Positions 43,501 to 55,653 of a stretch of 64,000 nucleotides of DNA are shown here, piece by piece. Positions within the stretch are counted from its first letter, which is position 1; every line of letters starts with the position of its first letter. The translations under genes and the position numbers were made by a program. A model generated the notes under the pieces. The model saw only the letters and a list, made by a program, of their open reading frames with translations. It had not been told where the DNA came from and made no database searches. This stretch comes from Limnomonas spitsbergensis (lineage: Eukaryota; Chlorophyta; Chlorophyceae; Chlamydomonadales): assembly GCA_037349105.1 (NCBI GenBank), contig JAYJMM010000024.1, positions 1,550,001 through 1,614,000 of the forward strand, given 5' to 3'.

Positions 43501-46500
43501 GACGGGTTCTCTGACCGCCCCGAAAAGGGGTGGAGAAAATGCCGGTGAGAAACAGCTGTGCAGAGCACCTAAATGTGTCCAATGATTGGGGGTTTTGTGG
43601 GAGAATGTGCCTGCAAGCTTGTGGATCAAAACCAACGAGGGGTCGTCTGACTGCACCTCAAAAGGGATGAACACAAAGCTGGTGAGAAACAGCTGTGCAG
43701 CGCAATTGCATGTGTTCATGGTTGCTGGGCAAGGTGGGAGAAGATCTTGGCTAGCTTCTCGATCAAGACCAGTGACAGGTCGTCTGACCGCCTTTCACAA
43801 GGGGTGGACACGAAGCTAGCGAGAAACAGCTATGCAGGTGCGTAAATGTGTTCATTGCTCGGGGGTGCTGTGGGAGAATATAATATATCAGGTACCTTCT
43901 GGATCAAGACCAGTGACAGGTCATCTGACCGCCCCTCAAAAGGGATGGACTTAAAGCTGGTGAGAATCAGCTGTGCAGCGCACCTAAATGTGTCCATTGC
44001 TTTGGGGCATTATTTTGGGAGAATATTTCAGGTACCTTGTCTATCAAAACCAGTGAGGGGTCGTCTGACCCCCCTCTTAAAAGGGGTGGACACAAAGCTG
44101 GTGCGGCATTGCTGCACTTCGCACTTGCATGTGTACATGGCTTGGTGCGCTGTGCAAAACAATATTAATTGCAGGATTTTGTTTAGGGTTTTACCCTGAT
44201 TTCTTAACCCTGCAATATGTAGGTATTACATATCCTTCCTGGTTGGAATGCCGTAAATTTGAATTGCCTGACCTCAGGTTTAAACATGGCTGTTTATTCT
44301 ATATACCTCCCTAGACAAGGGGCCTGTCACTGATCGGGTCGGACGAGTCCCCCCCAAACAAGGGTTTTCGGTCGGGACGGAGCCCTTCTCCGCCGAAAGT
44401 TCAACATCAGAAAACGAACTCCCCTTCCGTATTAAAAAAACTGATGTCCTGGACGACAGAAAACTTTTCGCAGGTAAACTCCCATCCCAAGGGTCGACTG
44501 CGGTTGTCGGGGGACTCGTCCGACCCCCTCAGTGACAGTCCCCATCCCTAGACCAAAAGTTTGACGAAAACTCGATTTCTGACTGAAACAGGTGATGGCA
44601 ACTTAGAATTAGTTTCTGTAATGATTCCCTCACACTTAATCTGTAACTATTTAATGTGAACAGTTTAATTTCGACATCATAATTTCTACAGTTTAATTTT
44701 AAAAGAAGGCATTGAATCTGCTGTATGCACTTTCTGTGATCCCTGATTTCAACAGGTATTTGTGGCGGGGTCGACTGGTCGGCTTGGAGCGAGGATCTGT
44801 CGGTGAGTCAGCCTAATGGTTTAGGGTTTGGAGTTTGGAACCTGGTTTGAAACCTGGTTTGGAACCTGGTTTGAAACCTGGTCGGGGGTGAGGGGTGACA
44901 TCAGGGTTCAGCTGGTCAGGGGTGAGGGGTGACATCAGGGTTCAGCTGGTCAGGGGTGAGGGGTGACATCAGGGTTCAGCTGGTCGGGGGTGAGGGGTGA
45001 CATCAGGGTTCAGCTGGTCGGGGGTGAGGGGGACATCAGGGTTCAGCTGGTGGGGGGTGAGGGGTGACATAAGGGTTCAGCTGGTCGGGGTTGAGGGGTG
45101 ACATCAGGGTTCGGCTGGTTGGGGTTGAGGGGTGACATCAGGGTTCGGCTGGTTGGGGGTGAGGGGTGACATCAGGGTTCAGATGGTCGGGGGTGAGGGG
45201 TGACATCAGGGTTCAGCTGGTCGGGGGTGAGGGGTGACATCAGGGTTCAGCTGGTCGGGGGTGAGGGGGACATCAGGGTTCAGCTGGTGGGGTGTGAAAG
45301 GGTGACATAAGGGTTCAGCTGGTCGGGGGTGAGGGGTGACATCAGGGTTCGGCTGGTTGGGGGTGAGGGGTGACATCAGGGTTCGGCTGGTTGGGGGTGA
45401 GGGGTGACATCAGGGTTCAGCTGGTCGGGGGTGAGGGGTGACATCAGGGTTCAGCTGGTCGGGGGTGAGGGGTGACATCAGGGTTCAGCTGGTCGGGGGT
45501 GAGGGGTAACATCAGGGTTCAGCTGGTTGGGGGTGAGGGGGCATAATCCTGGAACTAAGGATGGAAGGTTTAAAGACCAACCTCGGAAGATGCGCTGGTG
45601 ACTCACTAAAGTGGTAGAGAGGGTTGGCGAGTTGAAGCAAGGGATTTGAACCCTCAACCCTAACTTGGAGTACACCGTGGCAACCTTAACCCTCCTCCCT
45701 CCCTTCATGTTTTGTTAGTCAAAATGTGACGAGCTTCTGGTATATTTAATGTACTTCCTTGCGCAGGGAGTGTACATTGCCTTGTTGCATTCAGGCAGCC
45801 AAGTGCGTGTTGGACCTGGTTGCGTGGACAGGGCCGCAACATCGTCACGCCCACTCCCTCCATTTTATTTCAGTCAAAACCTCCACAATATATTTTGACT
45901 ATCTCTATTTTTTCGCGCAGGGGGCTGTTGCAGTCAGGCAGCTGTGTGCACGCCGGAGCTCCAAACGTGAACAGTGCCGCAGCTCCCTCACTCCCACTCC
46001 CTCACTCCTTGTTTTGATGCAATCGCCGTGTAAACATTTGAAGATCCAAGTTATTTCCTTTGGCAGGGAGTTTTTGCAGTCGGGCAGCTGAGTGCGAGCT
46101 GGAGCTCGTAATGTGGACAGTGCCATAATAATCTCCCCCCCGTCCTATTTGTTGAATTTACAATCTCACATTTTCACTGTTTTTCATGCGTAGTGAGCTG
46201 TTGCAGTCGGGCAGCCGAGTGCGCGCTGGAGCCCGTAACGTGGACAGCGCCGTTGACTCCTGGATCGAGTCTGGATACTTGACAGCCCAGGAAGTGGCCA
46301 AAGTGCAGGTGATATAGAGCTGCCTTGTGTCAAGTGTCGAGGTCAAGGTTCAGGTCCTTCACTCTACCTTTCATTGCTGACATTCCTTGCCGACTGCGTT
46401 CACGCCCTCAGGTCGTCCCATTTGACCTTGAGGACGTCAGCACGTTCAAAGACGCCCTGGCTGGAGTGACCAAGGTGGTGTGCGCCGTCGGTGCCCCTGA

Positions 46501-49500
46501 GAGTGAGGTTCTCAACGCCTCTGCACCACGCCGGATTGACGGAGAAGGCACCATTGCACTCATCAACGCTGCGGCAGCCTCAGGCGTCGTGAAGCAGTTT
46601 GTGCTGGTGAGCTGGGATTTTCTTGTGGTGACTGATTATGAGTATGGACCAAAGTGTTTAGGGTGGTGTGCGCTGTCGGTGCCCCAGAGAGCAAAATTCT
46701 CAACGGTGAGTCCGTGCACCTTGACGCAGGCGAAGCCCAGGACAGTGAGGACACTGTCAAGCGGTTAAGTTAGTGCTGATTAGTCTATCTGGGCACCATT
46801 GCCCTCATCTACGCTGCGGCAGCCTCCGGCTGAACCTGAGCCGTATGGAGCCGTATTTTGGCACTTTTTTAGTACAATCTGGCAGAATCTGTGCCGTATT
46901 GCGCCGTATCATGCCGTATTGCGTCGTATCATGCCGTATTGCGCCGTATCATGCCGTATTGCGTCGTATCAGGCCGTATTGCGTCGTATCAGGCCGTATT
47001 GCGTTGTATCAGGCCGTATTGCGTCGTATCAGGCCGTATTGCGTCGTATCAGGCCGTATTGTGTCGTATCATGCTGTATCCTGCTACCATGGTTTCAACG
47101 CTGCAGCAGCCTGGGGCGGTGTGAAGCAGTTTGTGCTGGTGAGTTCTCAGTTTTCAGCGGTAATTTGTGATAAGTACACACCGCAGTGGTCCGCAACGTG
47201 GTGTGCGCCGCGGGTGCCCTAGAATTCGAAGTCCTCATTGCCTCTGCACCGCGCTGGATTAACGGATGAGGCATGGAACATGGAGAATGCAACTATCAAT
47301 GCTGCATTATGTTATCACAGCACTGCTCTTGACCTTTTAAGACGACCAAGAAGGGGGCTGGCCCTCTCTTGACTGCACAGCACTTTCATCGCTATCATTC
47401 ATATAATTTCCGCCAGATGTGCACTACAGCTCTCTTGTTCCCTGCTGTCCCCTATGAAGGTAAGATGCGCGTATAATGTACAGGATGGTCTAATGGCCTA
47501 TACCTTGGGATCCCTTCTACATCTCGAAGGATAGGGAACCACACATAAATCCTAGTTATCACTTCTTACTTCTCACTTTAGGTACCCAGCCTGGACATTG
47601 CCTGCTGGCCTCCTAAACTTGGTCTAGTACATGTAACTGGCGACATCAATTTTCCTAATGCACCTCACTGCTGTCCCCTTGTTTAGGTCACCAGCCTGGG
47701 TACTGGAAAGTTCGGGTTGCCTGCTGGCCTCCTCAACCTGTTCTGGGGCGTCCTCAAGTGGAAGAGACGTGCTGAGGAGGCCTTGGAGGAGAGTGGGATG
47801 GCGTACACTATCGTCAGGCCAGGTGTGGAGAGGGGGGGGTCTTTGGGGGGATGTGTCTGGGGTGTGCTCAAGTGGAAGAGACAGATGGTCTAAGCCATCA
47901 TCAGGCCAGGTGGGGAGAGAGGGGGAGAGGATTTGCCTGAAGGGAGTATGTTTCTGGGGTGTGCTAGAATGAAAAAGGCGGGCTGAGAAAGCCCTGTAGG
48001 AGAGTGGGATGGCATACACCATCATCAGGCCAGGTGGGTATGTGTGTGTGTGGGGGGGGGGGGGTCCTGGGGCGTGCTAAGATGAAAGAGGTGTGTCGAG
48101 AAGGCTCTGGAGATGAGAAGGGTGGCCTACACCATCATCAGGCCAGGTGGGGAGAGAAGGGGTGGCTGGGTGGCTATAGGCAGTAAAGTGGGGGACGGGC
48201 TGAGGAGGCCTTGAAGGAGAGTGGGATGGCCACACCATCATCAGGCCAGGTGGGTGGGTGGGGCTGGGATAAGCTTCTTAAGAGTGTGTGTGGGGAGGGC
48301 TAGGGGGCTGCTAGGGAGTGGGGGGGGCGGGGGGGCAGGCTAAGGATGCCTTATAACCTAGCATACATAGGGAGAGTGGCTGGTCATGTATGTGTGTGTA
48401 TGTATTCACATTAGCCATGTCCCGAGCTTCAGCCTATGGGCGGCTACCTCGATATGCACATCTCAGGATGCACTTATTTATGCATTTCTTTAGCTGCACG
48501 CCGAAATTCTGAATTCCATTCTTGCTTGACCTACTCAGGTGGCATGGAGCGCCCCACGGATGAGTACAAGCTGACACACAACCTGGTGCTCAAGACGCGT
48601 GACTCCATCTTCGGTGAGTTAATTTAATAAATAATTGTATTTAGGGTATAGGGTATCGGTTAAAATGATACAGGCTGAAACATAACCTGGTGCTCAAGCT
48701 GTGGGACTCAATCTCCGGTGATATATTTTATACATGCTGAATAATGGGTTTAAGGCTGCGGGCGTGATGAGCAAAGCTGACACACAAGCTGGTGCTCAAG
48801 GCGCGGGACTCGATCTTAAGTGATAGATGTTTGTAATAAAAAGACATCCTCGGTACAGAGTGCAGGGTTTAGGGTAAAAAGAATTGAAGCTGACACACAC
48901 ACTGGTGCTCACTTTAGCACCAGGTCTTAAGACAAGAGGCTCCATATTGGGTACGATATTTGAAGAATTTGAATTATGTTGGGAGGTGTATCCCGTAGTG
49001 CCGGTCGGAATCCATTTTATTCGGATTAGGTACATTGTGTTGTATTAGTTTAGGTGGATACAAGCCGACGCGGATGTTGCTACAGCCCCAAGCTGCGCTG
49101 ATTCCTGAACCTCCACGCCCAAATAGGGCGTAGCTTTCTTTCTTTCATTCGGACTAGGTACACTATGTTGTATTAGTTTAGGTGGCTACAAGCCGACTGG
49201 CAGAAAGAAAGAAAAGAACTTACTTCCCACTGGTACATGGAGGTAAAAGAAACAACGCAGCTTGGGGCCGTAGCCACATCCGCGCTGCCGGTAAAAATAA
49301 AAAGCAACTCCCTGACGGTGGGTTTCTGAAGGAAAGAACGCGGCTCAGGGCCAACTGGCAAACCTGATGTTCAAGATGCAAGTTGTACCTTGAGTGCGAT
49401 GTTTGTACCTTGAGTGTGATGTTTGTACCTTGAGTGTGATGTTTGTACCTTGAGTGTGATGTTTGTACCTTGAGTGTGATGTTTGTACCTTGAGTGTGAT

Positions 49501-52500
49501 GTTTGTACCTTGATTGTGATGTTTGTACCTTGAGTGTGATGTTTGTAGCTACTAGGGTTCTCCTAGGGTGTAGAAACTGGGGTTTTGCGACGACAAGCTG
49601 ACGGGGTCATGCGGTATAACCCTATTGAGGTGTGCACACTCGACCTGAGGTGTTCACACTTGACCTGAAATCAAAGTTGGGGGTGCAAGGGTTCCAAGAT
49701 CGATAAATTATATCAAATTATATATTTATATAAATAAATAAATACGCAGGCAGGTGTGTGGATTAAGTAAGCGGCCCATTTTGGCAGAAGCATGGGATAT
49801 GGCCACCATGATCAAAGTTTAGGTTTCAAGGGGTCCAAGATACTAAAGAAGCGACACGTTGTTTATTTGCACTAGCCGAAGCACTGTGAGTACTCTGGGC
49901 AAGGCCCTCCTGTGACCGAGCTGTTTGTATCCACTTGCACCGACCCCCTCCCCCGTATGGGCAGCTGGTCAGGCATACATCAAGCCCTTGACCTCTTGAC
50001 TGTTAAACTACTTACAATACTCAACCATGGAACCTCTCAACTTCTTCCTCTCAACCTCTCAACCACTAAATTGCGATTGTGTGGATCCTGCCTGTCCCGC
50101 CAGGTGGCCAGGTGTCTCGCCTGCATGTTGCTGAGATAGTTGCAGCCGCCATCACCAACACAGGCCTGGCAGCCTACAAGAACAACCGCTAAGCCAACCA
50201 ATTACTCAACCTCCTAAACGTAGTTGTGTCTACCCTGTTTTTTTGCGCCAGGTGGCCAGGTGTCTCGCCTTCAAGTGGCTGAGCTGGTTGTAGCTGCAGT
50301 CACCAATTCGGCTAACCACCCCACTGCTCAACCCAACTGCTCAACTCAACTTCCCAACTGCTCAACCTAACCCCTAAATAAACGGCGGTTGCATCTGTCC
50401 CGTCTGTCTTATCAGGTGGCCAGGTATCGCGCTTGCAAGTGGCTGAGCTAGTGGCCGCTACGATTGCCAACCCGGGCCTAGCAGCCAACAAGGTGAGTTG
50501 CTGTTGATATATAAATAAATAAATCATTACACCCTGGGACGTGGATTAAGGAAGCCACCCGTTCGGCCGTAGCACTAGGTGGGCTACCATGGCTGTTGAT
50601 ATAATGGTAACGGCGCGGATGTGGCTTCGGCAAAGGCTGCGCTGTTTCCTTAACTCGCACGCCCCCCACGGGGCGTAGCTTTCTTTTTTTCTTTCTGTTG
50701 ATATGCCCACCGCCATGTACTCCGCTCCCAACCACATGGAAGGAAGCCTACTGGTTGAAAGACACGCGTTATACCGCGGTAGCCATGTCCCTGGCCACCC
50801 AGCAGACGCTGACATTGGAAAGATCCAATCTTTAACCCCTGACCTTTGATGACCCCTACATTTGACCGGTGCTGTTAGTGGTGAGAAACCACGTCGACTC
50901 CGATGGTAATTACGATACCAGACCCAATTTTAAATCCGAAACCCCTGAATGCCTCATGGACATGGTGGCAGATGCTTCAGCTGGCAGGTCCTTGAGGTGG
51001 TGGCTGAGACCAAAGCCCTCAAGCCCTCAAGCCCTCAAGCAGGCATTCACAGTTTGCCTGCTACCACTGAATCACCTGCAAATTTCGACAGGTCCTTGAG
51101 GTGGTGGCTGAGGCCAAAGCCCACAAGCAGGCATTCAGATGTATGCCTTGAACACCTAACAAATTTCACGACTCAAACCCCGTCCTTACCCTGCACTTTG
51201 GCAGGTGCTGGAGGTGGTGGCGGAGACCACGGCCCCCAAGCAGACCTTTGCTCAGCTTCTGGAGGAGATTGAGGCTGATGTAACAGAGGTGTGTCCTAGG
51301 GTTTATTACCCAGGGTGAAGGGATTGAAGTGCGCGCAAGGTTACAATAGTAAACTGGTGTTCATGTATCCCTTGACCCCAAACAAAATTGATTACGAGTG
51401 AAGGCAAATCATATCTACATTGTGTGTGTGTGCGTGTGCGCGTGTGCGTGCGCGTGTGCGTGCGTTTCCAATGTCACATTTCCAATGTCACATTTCCAAT
51501 GTCACATTTCCAATGTCACATTTCCAATGCGATACATCGTGAGTTCGTGACATATTATGAAAGGGTGGGGTAGTGCAAACCAGTTATGTAGCTAGGAGCA
51601 AAAGTAAGCTAAAATGGCATGTGAGCTTGGGGACAGAGCGCATGCTGCAATGTTCGTCGAACTCAATATGTTCGAGTTTGGGAGTGGTGTCTTATTTCTT
51701 TGTTTCTGTGCTGTTGTTTTATGCTAGTTCTTGCTGTGTCGTGTCTTTCAGGAGGATGATTAGATGATTCTACACGGGGCCTCTCTCCCTGCCTGCTGGG
51801 GTATGGACTGAAATCAAGCTTCTTCCAGAGCTGGCCGTGAGGACATGCCCAGCATTGGTCACTACTCTTCTAGAGGCTTTCGGAGTTATGGGGGAATGGG
51901 TTGGCGCTTAATAGCAACAAAGCCGACTGCCTAGTATGTCTGATGGAAGGGATAGGCGTTTCTTGTACTGCTGGCAGCCAGAGGCGGCTTTGACTAGCCT
52001 TGATTAGCAGTACCATACTCTTGATTGGTTGCTCTAATGATGGGTTGGCTGAAGTATAGGACACTTCCCACCTATGATGTATCTGCGCAAGGGGTGAAAT
52101 CAGCGATCTCTGGGTGGAATATTGGAGAAGGTGTGTACTGCAGGCGCCTAGCTGTCTTCCGTGACTGGCCCTGCATAGCAGTTGGGGGCAATAGCAGTTT
52201 AATTGTGCTGATGCTGGTGAGTGCGATCCTTACTGTCTAGTATATTTGAGGATGGAGTCCGAGTGTCGTGTACTGATGGCACTCAGCCAGGTGCGGTATT
52301 TGAATAGCCCTGATTTACACTACACGACTCTTGATTTGTTGCTCACCTTTTCCACCCGTGCATGGTGTTGCTCAACCTATCCTTGATGATGCAACAATAG
52401 GAGTATGATACCTGGTATGTCTTGTACTGATGGCACTCAGCCAGATACGGTGTTGGAATAGCCTTGATTCACACTGCAATACTCTTGATTTGTTGCGTTG

Positions 52501-55500
52501 ATGATGGGACAAGAGGAGTATGTTACCTAGGACGTCTAGGATGTCTGACAGATGGGGTGGAAGGGGAGTTTTGTCTTGCAGGCAACCACAGGCCAATCAA
52601 TTTTACAATAGTGGCAGAGATGGTGAGAATATGGAGGGGCATTCATGGATGCATTAGTAACGGTTTCAGACCATGCTCGATGTTTGTAATTAATTGACGA
52701 TGTGGCTTCAGCCTTTTTTTCACAGCCATGCATGCTATTCATGGGCAATTATCACGAGAGCAAGAAATTGAACCCGGCAGCAGCAGGGAATGTAAGGGAA
52801 CAGTTTAGAACGGTGCATACCCGCTGGGCCCTGCTGAACGCGTGGGGCTGGTAGGGAAACAATGCGGCATGGGCTGAGGCTGCCTCCTGACGATTCATCT
52901 ATTGTATCTCTAGGACCAAAACACAACCGTGCTCAGGTTGATAATGCGGAACGAAGTGAACTAGGTTGGGCCTTCACGTCCCTTTGGTAGGGCTTAAGGT
53001 AAGGGCTTGTGGCTTGAACCCTAAACTAGGTTGGTAGCGCTGAAGACAGCTTCATCCTACTTTAAGTTGTGGTTTGCCCTCTGTTCTTATCTCTTTGTTA
53101 TGTTTCCAGTTGGTTGACGCTTATATGTTTTGGGCTTGGGTGCTGGTCCCCCCTGGTCCGGTCTACCTGTCTCTCTCGAAAAGGCATCTAGTGGCTGCGT
53201 TAACTTCACAAAACGCTGATAGCCGTCTCATCTCTATCAGATGTCGTCAAGATGACCCTAAAGACCATTTACGTGATTTGCCCCCACTCATAATAATTAG
53301 TAATGGCGCGGATGTGGCTTTTGCCCAGGCAGCGCTGTTTCTTTACCTCTCATGCCTTCCAAGGGACGAAGCTTCTGTCTTCTGTGCACTGTCTAGCGGA
53401 GCAGAATACATTATAATACGGTACAAAGGTAGCACAGTACGGCATGATACAGCAAAGGTTTGGCTGGATCGTACGAGTTTGTTGCAAATGGTTGCGTTGC
53501 CACTTGGCTGACTTTTTTTGTCTTCTTCTGTACAATGTCGCAGATACAAACATAACATATGCTGCCACGTATTTGAAATCCGAGTTTTCCCCCCGCATGC
53601 TGGCAGGAGGAGCAGCTGGAGCTTCGAGAGTCCATTCTGTCCGCCGCGGCCAAGGCGAAGGAAGCCGCCCAGAAGGTAGAAGCTGCCGAGAAGTTCCTGG
53701 AGGCGGCTGACGCCCGAGTGAAGGAGCTGACTGGCAGGCTTAAAACTACGCAGGAGCAGGTGAGGAGTTCAAAGCTGGGCCGAGGAAGCTGCCCTGAAGG
53801 TGAAAGATGTTGAGAGGGTTTCCAGAAGGTGTTGAAAATGTGTGCTTAAGTTTCTGGCAGCAAAGGATGTCTGAGTTACGGAGCTGACTGGCAGGATAAG
53901 GACTGCGCAGGAACAGGTAAGCATTTCAAAACTGGGCCGAGGAAGCTGCCCTGAAGGTGGCAGCTGCATAGAAACTCGTCATTGGTTTTTATTTGCCCGA
54001 GACCTCCTCCCACTTGGTATGGCTCCACTCTTATGCAGGAGCGGGAGGTGGGGGCTGCAGTGGCTCCGTCCAATGCGAGCGTGTTGGCAAAGCTTCCTGT
54101 TTGATTGGCCTCATGCATGTGACCGCCTTTCCTTTCCAGGAGCGTGAGGTGCGGGCTGCAGTAGCTCCGTCCATTGCTGAGGGTGCCGCAGTGGAGGGCC
54201 TGGTCAAGGCGGCTGAGGCGGCAGTGGACAAGGCGGTGAGGTCATGGTATTATCATTTGTATCATTTTATGATGCGGTGCGGCCCAGGCTGCGCTGTTGC
54301 CTTAACTCTCATGCCCCCCACGGGGCGTAGCTTTCTTTTTTTCTTTCGTATGATTCGGTGCGGCAGTGAAGGGCCTGGTCAAGGTGGCTGAGGTGTCAGT
54401 GGACAAGGCGGTGAGATCCCTTGATCCCTACGGTATATGGATAATTATGAATGACGGTTTTTATATACGTGGAGGAGCAGAGTAGAATGTGGCGCTTGTG
54501 ATGATTGGGGGTGGGGGTAGTCGTAGGCCCGTGGGCACTAGGAGATGTGGGCATGATCATGAGAGGTGGTAATGGGGCCATGTGAGCTTGATCTTGAGAT
54601 GTGGTGAAGGCAAAGAGGCAAGACCTACGTCACAGCTAGGGTCTTGTTTAGGTCAGCCTAGGAATTTGGATGCGTGAGGAACAGTGGGGCCAAGGTCACC
54701 CGGCTTGGGGCCGTGAGCTGAGCGCATGAGAACATGGTAGCACAATATGGGAAAACATGGGCCGCATCGCGTCGTATTGTGCTACCTTCAAAGAAATGGG
54801 GTCGCGGGAGAAGCAGAGGGGCAGATGCCGCGTACCCGGTGATTTGGTGGTCAGGGATAAATGGCATAATACCGAGATAAGACCACTTCGAAAGGCACAA
54901 ATGTTGTAGGGTAGGAGGGTTTGGATGTGTTTGCTTCTCTCAGGCCTGTCCCTTTTTAGCCTACTTGCAGGTCCTTGAGGGTGTTTGTGGTGGAGGGCCT
55001 TATCAAGGCGGTAGAGGAGGAAGTGGACCAGACAATGACATCCTATTCAGCTTAAGTGTGATGGGGCAAAATGGTGTGGATTTTTGTTCCGTCTAGTCTC
55101 ATACATTATTCTCGGTACCTGCCGACTCGCAGGTCCTTCAGGAGAGCGCTGCAAAGGCGATGCTGGAGGCAGCCCGCAAGGCTGGTGCATCAGGACAGGT
55201 GCTCAGTGCCAAGGATCAGGAACAGGTTAGTAGTGAACCCTAAAAAAGGAACGCAAGGGGGCAAGGGTTCAGGAGAGCGCTGCCAAGGCAGTGCTGGACG
55301 CGGCCTGCAAGGCTGGCGCATCAGGGGAAGTGCTCAGTACCAAGGATCAGGAACAGAGTAGTGACAGTGCCGCCGTGGCCGCCCCCTGCCACACTGTTCC
55401 TTGATTATGCCCACCCCCCTTGATAACGCGCAGAAGCCTGCATTGCTCCTTCTCTCGTTCCCTTCCATGGCAAAGCCCGTCCTTTTGTGGTGTTCGGGCA

Positions 55501-55591
55501 TTCGATTTCTTGGTATCTACCATGCCTTGTATGACAATCCCTTATTACCACCTGCAGATTGAGGGTGCGAATATGAACCCATGGCGGCTAC

Positions 55592-55653
<62 letters not shown>

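Noticed and set aside
42972..43719. Minus-strand gene encoding a repeated F-V-S-N-P-F-E-G-R-S segment
   Set aside because: It is plausible in composition but has no start, no other exons and no consistent donors. The plus strand supplies the exon needed between the TIC62 transit peptide and Rossmann exon in the right phase. It is kept as an open question in the findings.
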